DNA of 64,000 nucleotides from a virus, in IMG/VR virus record IMGVR_UViG_3300044997_001199, positions 62,001-126,000 of that record; one strand, given 5' to 3'. Below the pieces are notes generated by a model. That model was not told the DNA's origin and did no database searches. It was given only the letters and a program-made list of their open reading frames with translations. Positions 24,434 through 32,714 of the stretch are shown here, piece after piece. A program made the translations under genes and the position numbers. Positions within the stretch are counted from its first letter, which is position 1. Every line of letters starts with the position of its first letter.

Positions 24434-26691
24434 TTTTTTCGCTCGACAGGCTCTGGCCAGTTGGGTCTTCTACGGGGTAGTTGACTGGGCATGGGCAGTG
24501 CTGGCCCAACTGGTGCTATTTTTTCATCCAGTATCCAGGTATCGGGTATTTCTCCGTGCTTTTTTACCCACATGTCATGTAGTTCCTGACCGGTCAGATC
24601 GTAGGTCTGGGCAATACGCCGCATGATTTTATCTATTCTATCATAGACCTGTTGGTTGGACATTTTGTTCAGTTGAGAGCGGTGCTTTTCCAGTGCGGCT
24701 TTGAGTTCCGGCACTGCATTTTTGCTGTCGCAATGCCGGGATTTATCTGCACGACCAAATTTATTTGTACCACTGTCGGATTTTTCAAGCATGACAGGTT
24801 TGAGTTTGAGATACTGTGGAAACTGTTTGTTAAATTCGCGCATGATCTCTCCAGTAGCCTGATCCAACTTTCTCATGCCACTGCCTTCGCTCACAGGCAC
24901 ACAGTTGGGTACTTGTCGTTGACCCTTGCGTTTTGTGCCTTGCTGGCGGTAGCCGGTCCAACATTTTTCTCTCAGAACCCCGTGTTGTTTGAACTCATCT
25001 AGTGCATTCTGTAAGCCGCTGATCAACAGCGCAGGCATAGTGGGTTTGGATTCAAGACTCGGGGGATGGTCTGGATCATAATCTTCTTGCTGTGGTTCAC
25101 GACTGATAATGCGTGAGGGCAGAGGTCTGGTTCCAGTGGATGTTGAGGGGTCAACCTGCGGTTGTCTGCGTTCCCAGCGATAGATATGACTTTGATTTTG
25201 TGCATTGGCATCGCCCTGTCGAGCACGTAGATAGTTTTTGAGCTCTTGTGTGACTTCTTCCTGCGCACCTGCGGTTCCATAGCGTTCCATGCTCTGCACA
25301 GTGCGACCCAGAGTCTGCACTGTGCGCAGATCCGACATGGTCACGCATCCTGACAGACCAGCGGCCGCACACATGCCAGCGATGGCACGAGCAGTGCCCG
25401 GCGGAATCAGACTCGTGATGTCTTCGTGTAGTTCTTGTCCAAACAGTTCAGGATGACTGTCGGCAAAATCACGCATGATTTTTCCGGCCACAGCGTGAGC
25501 TTCGTCTTCGAATGGCGAGCCGGCACTGCCGGCATCAGTCGGCAACGGTTCAATTTCATGCTGACGGCAGTGTACCAGTTCGTGTGCGGTGGTGCGTAGG
25601 ATATCTAGTAGGTGCCGACCGACCAGGCTCACATGTAGTTCGTGTTGTTCGGGATCATACATACCAAAACTGTGTCGGCGCTCGCTCCAACGGTCGCCGC
25701 GATGTAAAAATATCCGAGGCAGCCGCTGTATCTCCAGTCGGCGGGCAGTGTCTTGGATAAACTGTTTGAGAACCGTGTCGGTGTCAGTCTCGGACAGGAA
25801 CATGTGTGTCGAGGCGCTCACACCGCCGGGCGAGCTCAGTGCAGCTTCTCTAACACTTTCACCGCCGCCGTCGCCGCCGCTGTCGCCCGAGGACTGAGAA
25901 TCGTTGCCAAAAAAAGCATAGCCCGGAAACCAGTAGCCACCGTAGGCCCAACGTTTTCTTGGTTGGGATTTCTTTTTCTTTTTGCGTTCCACTAGACTCA
26001 ATTCTCGGTCCCGGGCCGCACGATGTGCAGAATACAAACGATCGATTAGACCTTGATTGCGCAACAGCTTGAATGCAAGATTTTCTGCACCGAATTCTCC
26101 ATGGTGTGCCAGTCCTGCTTTACGCATGTTCTTGACGGCATCGATCATGGTCTCGAGCCGGGACAGATTGTCCGACTCGATAGCTGCTTCTATCCGATGT
26201 CCTAGATCCTCGTATTTGTGACGTACACTGGCATCATTGATTTCGGCGCGCCGACGTCGTGGAACCGCTCGCCACTCCTGATCACGTACCGAATAGATGC
26301 CCTGACTGACATGAGGTTCGGCGGCATCCTGCACATAGAGTTCAACTTCGTGTGGACCTATGCGTATGTTGTGTTCGTCGTTGAACTCATATTTTTTTGC
26401 CGAAAACAGTTCGCGGTATACCACGTTGTTGGGCATGTTCACGACCAGATGTAGATCCACATCGGAATGATCGGTATAGTTGTAGGCAGCATTGCTACCG
26501 CTCACTGTGATGTCTTGGATTTCGAGATCGTCTACGCCCAGAAACTCGCGAAAATTATCTGCTATGGTCAGCAGAGCCTGCCGTACCCGGGGATGTAGAT
26601 GCTCATCCGGTCCCCAAAGGACCGGATTGAGCTGATCGTGAAATTTTACCGCGTCTGAAAGACGATAGGATTCTAATTCGTTGATATCCAT
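24430..26691 (-). CDS. Nucleotidyltransferase plus HExxH metalloprotease multidomain protein
   Basis: The 753-residue protein has several parts. Residues 55-125: nucleotidyltransferase of the pol-beta type, with SGSNAAYNYTDHSDVDLHLV (GS at 65-66, acids D77 and D79). Residues 236-265: Lys-rich linker and aromatic-Gly stretch. Residues 310-410: zinc-metalloprotease-like, with HELVH at 370-374 and acids EDE at 395-397 as possible third ligand. Residues 575-600: basic Cys module KCWTGYRQQGTKRKGQ...PNC. The C-terminus is helical and basic. It has a CATAAATA box 5 nt before the ATG inside a perfect inverted repeat. It may be a virion-delivered enzyme; activities are inferred. Confidence 0.75.
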   Translation of the reverse strand: MDINELESYRLSDAVKFHDQLNPVLWGPDEHLHPRVRQALLTIADNFREFLGVDDLEIQDITVSGSNAAYNYTDHSDVDLHLVVNMPNNVVYRELFSAKKYEFNDEHNIRIGPHEVELYVQDAAEPHVSQGIYSVRDQEWRAVPRRRRAEINDASVRHKYEDLGHRIEAAIESDNLSRLETMIDAVKNMRKAGLAHHGEFGAENLAFKLLRNQGLIDRLYSAHRAARDRELSLVERKKKKKSQPRKRWAYGGYWFPGYAFFGNDSQSSGDSGGDGGGESVREAALSSPGGVSASTHMFLSETDTDTVLKQFIQDTARRLEIQRLPRIFLHRGDRWSERRHSFGMYDPEQHELHVSLVGRHLLDILRTTAHELVHCRQHEIEPLPTDAGSAGSPFEDEAHAVAGKIMRDFADSHPELFGQELHEDITSLIPPGTARAIAGMCAAAGLSGCVTMSDLRTVQTLGRTVQSMERYGTAGAQEEVTQELKNYLRARQGDANAQNQSHIYRWERRQPQVDPSTSTGTRPLPSRIISREPQQEDYDPDHPPSLESKPTMPALLISGLQNALDEFKQHGVLREKCWTGYRQQGTKRKGQRQVPNCVPVSEGSGMRKLDQATGEIMREFNKQFPQYLKLKPVMLEKSDSGTNKFGRADKSRHCDSKNAVPELKAALEKHRSQLNKMSNQQVYDRIDKIMRRIAQTYDLTGQELHDMWVKKHGEIPDTWILDEKIAPVGPALPMPSQLPRRRPNWPEPVERKK

Positions 26692-26716
26692 GGTTGTATT
26701 TATGAAACAACCATGG
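26688..26716. repeat. Perfect 9-bp inverted repeat around a late-type box
   Basis: CCATGGTTG (26688-26696), an 11-nt loop, CAACCATGG (26708-26716). The loop carries the minus-strand CATAAATA box and the left arm contains the ATG of the multidomain gene. It could form a hairpin or bind a dimeric regulator. Confidence 0.7.
26697..26704 (-). promoter_or_regulatory. Late-type CATAAATA box, 5 nt from ATG
   Basis: Minus-strand CATAAATA, then CAACC and the ATG at 26691 of the multidomain protein; it lies in the loop of a perfect 9-bp inverted repeat. Confidence 0.6.
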
Positions 26717-26725
26717 ACCTGCGGC

Positions 26726-27583
26726 TTACTTTTTGCGAGTTCGCGTGCGTTTGCTTTCGGTCAAAACTTCAGGCTCGGACCATTTGGTCGACTTGTCGGA
26801 TTCGGTGGTTTCTTGCTTGGAAGTATCCACTGGCTTGGCCTGGCTCTGTGTCAGCGCATGTAGATCCTGATAGAGTTTGTCCTGTGTGGCACCATCAAAC
26901 ACATAGGTACCCACATGCCTGAGCAGCACACGATTGTCAACATAGACCTTTCCGCCCAGATCTCGCCAGTTTTCACAGAAAGTCCAGTCTTCTGAGTAAT
27001 AGCGATTTTCTCTCACTGCGGTGTCAAAATAGGTCTTCATGTGCTGGTTGAGTTCCTGAGGCAGTCCGATGTCATTGTTGAAGTGACGCACCGCAGGATG
27101 CTGATCTAGTTTTTCAAAAACTTCACGTTTGATCAACATAAATCCAGTGCCAGTCTTGGTCACTTCCACCAGGTTATCTGTGCCTTCTTCTTGCCCCGGG
27201 ATCCCGTTCACACACCATTTCACAGGCAGGCTCTTCATGGGATAAAGGCCACCGATCACATCAACATTGCGATTCAGCATTACCAGCAGATGCCATGGTT
27301 CCCAGCCAATGTCGGCATCGATGAACATAAGGTGAGTGGATACAGGTGTGCTCAGAAACTTGGCTGTGAGTGTGTTGCGAGCGCGACTGATGAGACTTTC
27401 GTTGGTCATGGTTTCTACTGTCCAGTCAATACCCAATTGACGGCAAGTGTTGCTCCACTTGACAAAGCTCATGAATGTTTGCTCGGTCAACATACCACCA
27501 TAGCAAGGCATACAGATGTGCACACGAGTGGTTTTGAGGTAGTCGATATTGACCTGTATTTGTACCTGTTGTTGTTCAGACAT
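26726..27583 (-). CDS. Family 2-like glycosyltransferase
   Basis: The 285-residue protein has the GT-A start RVHICMPCYGGMLTEQTFMSF, the DxD block LMFIDADIGWEP (about 86-97), then GGLYPMKSLPVKW and a later acidic YYSEDWTFCENWRDLGGKVYVDNRV, the usual acceptor-side region. The C-terminal 45 residues are a polar Lys/Thr/Glu tail. It has GGAGAT before the ATG and a TAAATA box at 27610-27615. I recall homologs in many T4-like marine phages. Acceptor unknown. Confidence 0.82.
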   Translation of the reverse strand: MSEQQQVQIQVNIDYLKTTRVHICMPCYGGMLTEQTFMSFVKWSNTCRQLGIDWTVETMTNESLISRARNTLTAKFLSTPVSTHLMFIDADIGWEPWHLLVMLNRNVDVIGGLYPMKSLPVKWCVNGIPGQEEGTDNLVEVTKTGTGFMLIKREVFEKLDQHPAVRHFNNDIGLPQELNQHMKTYFDTAVRENRYYSEDWTFCENWRDLGGKVYVDNRVLLRHVGTYVFDGATQDKLYQDLHALTQSQAKPVDTSKQETTESDKSTKWSEPEVLTESKRTRTRKK

Positions 27584-27600
27584 AGGATCTCCGTGAAAAA

Positions 27601-27623
27601 ATACTACTATATTTACGTAGTAT
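27601..27623. repeat. 7-bp inverted repeat around a TAAATA box
   Basis: ATACTAC (27601-27607), 9-nt loop, GTAGTAT (27617-27623), the loop holding the minus-strand TAAATA before the glycosyltransferase gene. Same layout as at 26688-26716, different arms. Confidence 0.6.
27610..27615 (-). promoter_or_regulatory. Late-type TAAATA box before glycosyltransferase
   Basis: Minus-strand GTAAATA within a 7-bp inverted repeat; 26 nt before the ATG at 27583, leader with GGAGAT. Confidence 0.45.
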
Positions 27624-27654
27624 ACGGGCTGAGATTATTTTTTACGACCTGCGG

Positions 27655-28800
27655 TTAATCGATGGGGATATTTTGAACATCCGAGGAGCGAATATTTTTG
27701 AGATTAGTGGCGCCATAACTGCGGTTCTTCCACAGACCTTGATTGTATATGTTCAACATAGCATAGTATAGATAACTCGGGTCCACACGGTCTTGGGCCG
27801 TGACCTTGATACCAATGTGTTTGGGATTGAATTCTCGTACCGGGCAACCCACAGCAGATTCCGCCTCGGAGCGTATCAGCCAAAAATCTGCATCGGGAAA
27901 GTTGGTGCGAATTTCGCAATAGTTGGACAACCGCGACTCCTGCAGAGCTTGTTCTATCACACTGTGACTTTTGGTTTTTTTGCCAGATTGTCTGGCTCGA
28001 CGGCCTGCACAATGAGCTCGCTGGCTGAAGCCTTTAGGGTTGTTGCAGTTGATTGAACGTTTGTAGGTTTTGCTCCAGCTGGCTTCGTTTATGTAATCCT
28101 CGGCCATGGATTGGTTTTCACAACGTTGATACAAGGCCATCAGACCTGATGTCGGGGTACCAGACATCTGACCTGCTTGTTCGTTGTAGGTCGCGGCCCA
28201 GCCTTGATTTTCCTCTACAGACCCTGTTATGGCATGATCCAACAGCTTGACCACGATATCGGCCAACTTCCGGTTGCCCTGAGTTCGTGGATACAGACTC
28301 ATGACCAAGTCCAGTTTTCGACGATCATTGAGAGTGGGCCACGCCGTACGAATTTCGGTGGCCGACGTCAAGCCCGGGCCAAATTTCACTGTGGGCAGAT
28401 AGGTCATGTAGCCGTGCTGATTCATGGGCTTGGGATTGTCATCCAGTGGCTGTAGGTATGCCGGAGTACTGTCTCGTTTGATGCCGCCGGACCGAGGAGG
28501 CTTGTTTCGATCTTTTTCGCTGCGCACAAAAATCAGCACTGTGTCGCGAGGATCATACTGTTGAGTGATTTCCTCCACGCGAAATGGTGATTTCACTCTC
28601 ACAAAACGATCAGGGTCCACTCCGGCCAGCCGTGCCAATTTTTCTTTAACTGCAAACGGAAATGGTCTAGTAGAGGTATCGTCAGTGGCTGCTATATAAA
28701 CATCTGCCTGGGGGAACTTGCGACGAGCAGCGTCATACAGAGCCTGATGCCCGGCATGGAAAGGGTGGAATCCACCTGGCATGATCACCAATTGTTTCAT
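27655..28800 (-). CDS. Nucleotidyltransferase fused to basic module and HsdS-like domain
   Basis: The 381-residue protein combines three parts. First, a cytidylyltransferase-fold domain with PGGFHPFHAGHQALYDAARR (HAGH 15-18) and FVRSEKDRNKPPRSGG. Second, a basic Cys module SWSKTYKRSINCNNPKGFSQ plus RAHCAGRRAR (241-270). Third, a C-terminal domain (about 300-381) with DADFWLIRSEAESAVGCPVRE, YLYYAMLNIYNQGLW, YGATNLKNIRSSDVQNIPI, the pattern of the closing part of type I restriction specificity (HsdS) target-recognition domains. An AATAAATA box ends 6 nt before the ATG. The role could be DNA-end or host-DNA recognition; this is inference. Confidence 0.72.
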   Translation of the reverse strand: MKQLVIMPGGFHPFHAGHQALYDAARRKFPQADVYIAATDDTSTRPFPFAVKEKLARLAGVDPDRFVRVKSPFRVEEITQQYDPRDTVLIFVRSEKDRNKPPRSGGIKRDSTPAYLQPLDDNPKPMNQHGYMTYLPTVKFGPGLTSATEIRTAWPTLNDRRKLDLVMSLYPRTQGNRKLADIVVKLLDHAITGSVEENQGWAATYNEQAGQMSGTPTSGLMALYQRCENQSMAEDYINEASWSKTYKRSINCNNPKGFSQRAHCAGRRARQSGKKTKSHSVIEQALQESRLSNYCEIRTNFPDADFWLIRSEAESAVGCPVREFNPKHIGIKVTAQDRVDPSYLYYAMLNIYNQGLWKNRSYGATNLKNIRSSDVQNIPID

Positions 28801-28806
28801 ACCCAG

Positions 28807-28814
28807 TATTTATT
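28807..28814 (-). promoter_or_regulatory. Late-type AATAAATA box, 6 nt from ATG
   Basis: Minus-strand AATAAATA, then CTGGGT and the ATG at 28800 of the NTase/HsdS-like fusion. Confidence 0.6.
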
Positions 28815-28817
28815 GGA

Positions 28818-29252
28818 CTAGAGATTTTCCAGCAACCAGAGATAGCAAGGTGTTTTGAAACGAAAACGCACAACACCATTGCAGCCCATGACTCCTGCAA
28901 AAGGCATTGTGACCGGATCCCGGGTACCGTTGAAGTCATGTGAATATGTCGTGTGTTTCAAAAAAACATGACCCAGCGCGACACCGTCGAATTCCATGTT
29001 GCTCACAGTGACCAAGATGTCATTGACGATGTTGCCATGCGAGTCGATCTTGGTATGATCAACAGTCTTGCCCAGCATGGAAATTTCCAGTACATGTTCG
29101 TTTTCGTCGTCAGCGCAGGACACTGTGCAGACGTGTGCCTGGATCATGCCCGACACATGCTCAACAGCATGCCCGTCGATCGCAACAGCAAACTTAAACG
29201 GGCAGGGATTCTGACTGGACTCAATAACGAAACTGATTGTAAAACTGTTCAT
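28818..29252 (-). CDS. Beta-rich structural-type phage protein
   Basis: The 144-residue protein is beta-rich: FTISFVIESSQNPCPFKFAV, then DILVTVSNMEFDGVALGHVFL, SHDFNGTRDPVTMPFAGVMG and a C-terminal FRFKTPCYLWLLENL. I recall similar proteins in T4-like marine phages with no assigned role; the fold looks like a carbohydrate-binding or virion decoration domain. It is followed closely by other late-type genes. Function unknown. Confidence 0.65.
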   Translation of the reverse strand: MNSFTISFVIESSQNPCPFKFAVAIDGHAVEHVSGMIQAHVCTVSCADDENEHVLEISMLGKTVDHTKIDSHGNIVNDILVTVSNMEFDGVALGHVFLKHTTYSHDFNGTRDPVTMPFAGVMGCNGVVRFRFKTPCYLWLLENL

Positions 29253-29254
29253 GT

Positions 29255-29614
29255 CTAGTAGTTTACGATGACAGAATTGATGGTACCCGAGGCAAAATCC
29301 TCGACTCTGGCCCGCAGCCAGACAAAATTTCCCAAAATGTTGGCAGGGTGATAATCGGTGCGAGGACCAGAAATCGCGGAAAATTCATAGGTTGCGAACC
29401 AAGTCGCAGTGTCAGTCAAGGTGTCCAGGCTGGCTTCGATCGTGATGATTCCCTCGAACTCCGTGGTCTGTATGATCACGGTCTGGAGACCTCCGCGCCC
29501 ACGATAGTAGCTGGCCGCAGGAACTGCATCACTGAACCAGTCCTGGCTGGATCCGTCGTAGTTGCCCGACGGTTCGCCGTGAATCGTGGTGTTCAAGATG
29601 ATTTCTGTGGTCAT
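29255..29614 (-). CDS. Small beta-sandwich phage protein, likely structural
   Basis: The 119-residue protein starts with TTIHGEPSGNYDGSSQDW and ends FVWLRARVEDFASGTINSVIVNY. The G-x-P-S-G-N-Y-D-G-S-S motif and the YYRGRGGLQTVIIQ strand are patterns I recall from marine T4-like phage proteins placed among virion genes. Its ATG overlaps the 55-aa gene stop (ATGA). Likely a virion accessory protein; not proven. Confidence 0.65.
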   Translation of the reverse strand: MTTEIILNTTIHGEPSGNYDGSSQDWFSDAVPAASYYRGRGGLQTVIIQTTEFEGIITIEASLDTLTDTATWFATYEFSAISGPRTDYHPANILGNFVWLRARVEDFASGTINSVIVNY

Positions 29615-29778
29615 TGTACCGATTCAACTTCTACTACCACATTGTTGCCTACCAGTTCCTGTGCTACGGAGGCCAATGTGTCCTTGATGTCTTCCAATAT
29701 CATGGAATCCACAGTGTCATTGTCACGCATTAACTTGCTGAACTTGATTGTAATGGTTTCTTGGTGTATTTTTGCCAT
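29611..29778 (-). CDS. Small 55-residue protein
   Basis: Read from the gap: an ATG ORF of 55 codons, MAKIHQETITIKFSKLMRDN at the start and VEVESVQ at the end. It has a regular amphipathic pattern (ILEDIKDTLASVAQELVG), ATGA coupling with the next gene, and a CTAAATA box ending 7 nt before the ATG. These support a real late gene. Function unknown; a tail or head accessory role is possible. Confidence 0.7.
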   Translation of the reverse strand: MAKIHQETITIKFSKLMRDNDTVDSMILEDIKDTLASVAQELVGNNVVVEVESVQ

Positions 29779-29784
29779 AGCAGA

Positions 29785-30429
29785 TTATTTAGTCTGTATG
29801 GGCATGGTCTTTCGGATTAGACCAGGCACAGCCAGGCTCAGCAATATTAGATCCCCCTGATCATAGTGATCTACGAAATAGTAATTTCTGATATAATGTT
29901 GTCGACTTTTGAAAATATGCTGTTGTAGAGATTGGCTTGGACGGTATCGATCGGCGTTCGATTCGAGAAAGTTTTTCAATGTCTGAGATTCTCTGGGATC
30001 CAGATATCGTTCGCGAAAAAAAGTCCTGAATCCATACCGAGATCGTTTTTTAATCACCACACCTGCTGGACGATCCAGCGTGACCTTTCCGGCCCACAGA
30101 CAGACCACGTTTGTCTGAGAAATCACAGTGGTCAAAAACACTGGGTCATTGGAATAGAGATAGAGATAGTCTATCTGACAAATTTTTTTGAATGGGTCAG
30201 TACTAGCCAATAAAAGATCGCACAGCTGATGCATTCGTTTGACTCGATCCTCGTCGATACGATGGCGATTCCAGGGAAAGCCGATGCAAGTATTTCGATA
30301 CAGCACCATCTCATCTATGGCATTATGGTCCAGTTGTCTGAGAACGCACACATCAGGAACATAACATCGTATGCCACAGAGGTATCGATTGAAATATAGT
30401 GAGCTGCGTGATTCGGGCCTAAATTCCAT
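29785..30429 (-). CDS. Conserved-type hypothetical phage protein
   Basis: The start MEFRPESRSSLYFNRYLCG is chosen over an earlier frame position inside clpA. The 214-residue protein has YFNRYLCGIRCYVPDVCVLRQLDHNAIDEM near the N-terminus and a Leu-rich C-terminal LILLSLAVPGLIRKTM. I recall YFN(R/D)Y...LR.LDH proteins of T4-like marine phages without assigned roles. It overlaps the clpA stop by 11 nt. No catalytic motif is visible. Confidence 0.6.
   Translation of the reverse strand: MEFRPESRSSLYFNRYLCGIRCYVPDVCVLRQLDHNAIDEMVLYRNTCIGFPWNRHRIDEDRVKRMHQLCDLLLASTDPFKKICQIDYLYLYSNDPVFLTTVISQTNVVCLWAGKVTLDRPAGVVIKKRSRYGFRTFFRERYLDPRESQTLKNFLESNADRYRPSQSLQQHIFKSRQHYIRNYYFVDHYDQGDLILLSLAVPGLIRKTMPIQTK
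29786..29793 (-). promoter_or_regulatory. Late-type ACTAAATA box, 7 nt from ATG
   Basis: Minus-strand ACTAAATA, then ATCTGCT and the ATG at 29778 of the 55-aa protein; the box overlaps the TAA stop of the upstream gene. Confidence 0.55.
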
Positions 30430-32695
30430 TGTCTCTGGGCGGCAACTGAATGACGTTGTAGGACTGAGCATGATTCACTGGGTCGATATCAAAGATCACT
30501 TCGTTGTCCAGCATCCTGGCAGTGACCGAACAGTTTTCTAGCTGATCAAACAGGATGCGACGGCTCAGTGGTACTCGGATCAGTTCGTCGATCTTTCTGC
30601 TCAAGGGCCGTGCTCCCATCTTGTGATCATAGCCCTTTTCGGCCAGATAGTCGATCACTGGCTCGGTCAAGGTCAATCGTATTTGACGACCGGCAAGACT
30701 GGTCTTGAGATCTTCTACGAACTTGACCACAATCTTCTTCACTGCCAGTTGATCCAATTTCCGGAACTTGCAAATCTGGTCGATGCGATTGCGTAGTTCG
30801 GGACGGAAAAATTCTCGTAGCGCACGATCTTCTTCGCCGGTCTTTTCCAGATCCGATGAAAATCCAATGTTGTTGTTTTCGTTGTCACGAGCACCAAGAT
30901 TGGAGGTCATGATGATGATACAGTTTTTGACATCCACTCGCTTGCCATTGTTGGAACTGACATGTCCTTCGTCCAACATCTGCAGCAAGATGTTAGTGAC
31001 ATCCGGGTGTGCTTTTTCGATTTCATCAAACAGCAGCACCGCGAACGGATTTTTATTGAGATCGCTGATGAGTTTGCCACCGCCCACAGTGCCATCTTCG
31101 AAACCAACATAGCCCGGAGGTGCACCGATGAGGCTACTCAAGGTATGACGTTCTTGATATTCGCTCATGTCGTAACGCAGCATCTTCATGTTGAGATTTT
31201 CCGCCAGTAGTTTGGCCAACTCAGTCTTACCTGTGCCCGTGGGTCCAAGAAACAGGAAGCTGGCCATGGGTCTGGTAGTAGGGCCGATGCCCGCAAAGTT
31301 GATATACACTCGTTCCAGCACACGATCCACGACATCGTCCTGTCCGTAGAGTCTCTGCTTGATGTTGCTTTCGAGATCAACGATCTTGGCACTGCGCTCG
31401 TTCTGCAATTTGTCTGTGGGAACTCCGCACACTCTTGTGACCTGTTCCTGGATCATGGCACGAGTGATCGTGACATTGCCCTGATCTTTTACACGTTCTC
31501 GAGCACAGGCACCGTCCAGGAGATCGATGCTCTTGTCGGGATTTTTGCGATCATGCATGTAGCGAGTGGCATATTCCACTGCTGCAGTCATGGCCTCGGT
31601 GTCGATCATGACATTGTGAAACTGTTCCAGGCGCGGACTGAGACCAATGAGTATCTGTTCTGTGGTCGCAGCATCGGGTTCGTCGATGCCCAGACGATAG
31701 AATCTGCGCATGAGTGCGCGATCCTTTTCAAACGACTCGTGATATTCTTCCCAGGTAGTGGATGCAATGACCTTGAGATTGCCGCGGGTGACCGCTGGCT
31801 TCAACATGTTGGCAAAATCAAGATTGCTGTTGGAACCCGAGCCTGCACCGCGCATGGTGTGTGCTTCGTCGATGAACAACACACACTTTTTTTTGTTTTC
31901 CAGTGCTGCTATGACCAATTTGAACTTTTCTTCAAATTCGCCGCGGTATTTGCTGCCGGCCAGCAAGCTGCCAACTTCGAGTCCCCAGACTTCGTGGTCT
32001 TTCAGAAACTCTGGTACTCGACCGGCCATGATTTCCTGTGTAAGGCCTTCCACGATGTGTGTTTTGCCCACACCGGGGTCGCCTACCATGAGCACATTGG
32101 CTTTGAATCTGCGAGCCAAGACCGTGATCATTTCTTGCAGTTCGTGACCGCGACCGATCATGGGCTCGAGACGATTCTCTGCAGCCATTCCTGTGAGATT
32201 GGTGCAGTATTCGTTGAGTATCTCTGTGGCCTGACTGGCAGTCAACTTGGCAGTGTTTGATCCTCGGTCGTAGGTTTTGGTCCAAAAATCCACGAACTCA
32301 TTTTTCTTGACACCATACTTGAGCAAGAAATAGTGAGCATGACTGTTGGTTTCGCTCATGATACTGAGATAAAGATCGGCCGTGGTCAGGTTTCGCCGTC
32401 CGGTAAACATGGCCTGCACATTGGCGCGATTGAAGATGCGTTCCAGTGTCTGAGTTTTTTTGGGCTGGAAATCTTCTGAGTTTTTGACCAGGCCCGCCAG
32501 GCTGTCGATATAGGCTTCGATTTCTATATCCAACAACTCGATTTCCACTCCAAATTTTTCTAGAGTTTTGCGGAACGGTTGATAGCGTATCAGAGCCAAC
32601 AACAGGTGCTCAGTTAACACATATTCATGCTGTTTGTTGCGAGCAATCTTGGTAGCTTCTTCGACGATGGCTTCGATTTCGTGGTTCGGGTTCAT
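30419..32695 (-). CDS. clpA: ClpA-type AAA+ unfoldase
   Basis: ClpA hexamers unfold proteins and feed them to ClpP. This protein has 758 residues, the same as E. coli ClpA. It has a Clp N-domain (1-140), AAA-1 with GDPGVGKT (205-212) and VLFIDEAH (272-279), and AAA-2 with GPTGTGKT (484-491) and LLFDEIEKAH (554-563). The ClpP-docking tripeptide is kept as IGF at 610-612, in the loop where ClpA has IGL, so it could take over host ClpP. A CTAAATAC box ends 6 nt before the ATG. dnaJ lies just upstream. Confidence 0.95.
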   Translation of the reverse strand: MNPNHEIEAIVEEATKIARNKQHEYVLTEHLLLALIRYQPFRKTLEKFGVEIELLDIEIEAYIDSLAGLVKNSEDFQPKKTQTLERIFNRANVQAMFTGRRNLTTADLYLSIMSETNSHAHYFLLKYGVKKNEFVDFWTKTYDRGSNTAKLTASQATEILNEYCTNLTGMAAENRLEPMIGRGHELQEMITVLARRFKANVLMVGDPGVGKTHIVEGLTQEIMAGRVPEFLKDHEVWGLEVGSLLAGSKYRGEFEEKFKLVIAALENKKKCVLFIDEAHTMRGAGSGSNSNLDFANMLKPAVTRGNLKVIASTTWEEYHESFEKDRALMRRFYRLGIDEPDAATTEQILIGLSPRLEQFHNVMIDTEAMTAAVEYATRYMHDRKNPDKSIDLLDGACARERVKDQGNVTITRAMIQEQVTRVCGVPTDKLQNERSAKIVDLESNIKQRLYGQDDVVDRVLERVYINFAGIGPTTRPMASFLFLGPTGTGKTELAKLLAENLNMKMLRYDMSEYQERHTLSSLIGAPPGYVGFEDGTVGGGKLISDLNKNPFAVLLFDEIEKAHPDVTNILLQMLDEGHVSSNNGKRVDVKNCIIIMTSNLGARDNENNNIGFSSDLEKTGEEDRALREFFRPELRNRIDQICKFRKLDQLAVKKIVVKFVEDLKTSLAGRQIRLTLTEPVIDYLAEKGYDHKMGARPLSRKIDELIRVPLSRRILFDQLENCSVTARMLDNEVIFDIDPVNHAQSYNVIQLPPRDNGI

Positions 32696-32701
32696 GGTGG
32701 G

Positions 32702-32709
32702 TATTTAGA
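32702..32709 (-). promoter_or_regulatory. Late-type TCTAAATA box, 6 nt from clpA ATG
   Basis: Minus-strand TCTAAATA, then CCCACC and the ATG at 32695. A second TAAATA (32712-32717) lies 4 nt further up, overlapping the dnaJ stop. Confidence 0.55.
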
Positions 32710-32714
32710 AATAT

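Noticed and set aside
31553-32260. Plus-strand open frame opposite clpA
   Set aside because: Antisense shadow of the AAA-1 region of ClpA; Cys/His-rich composition typical of reverse frames.
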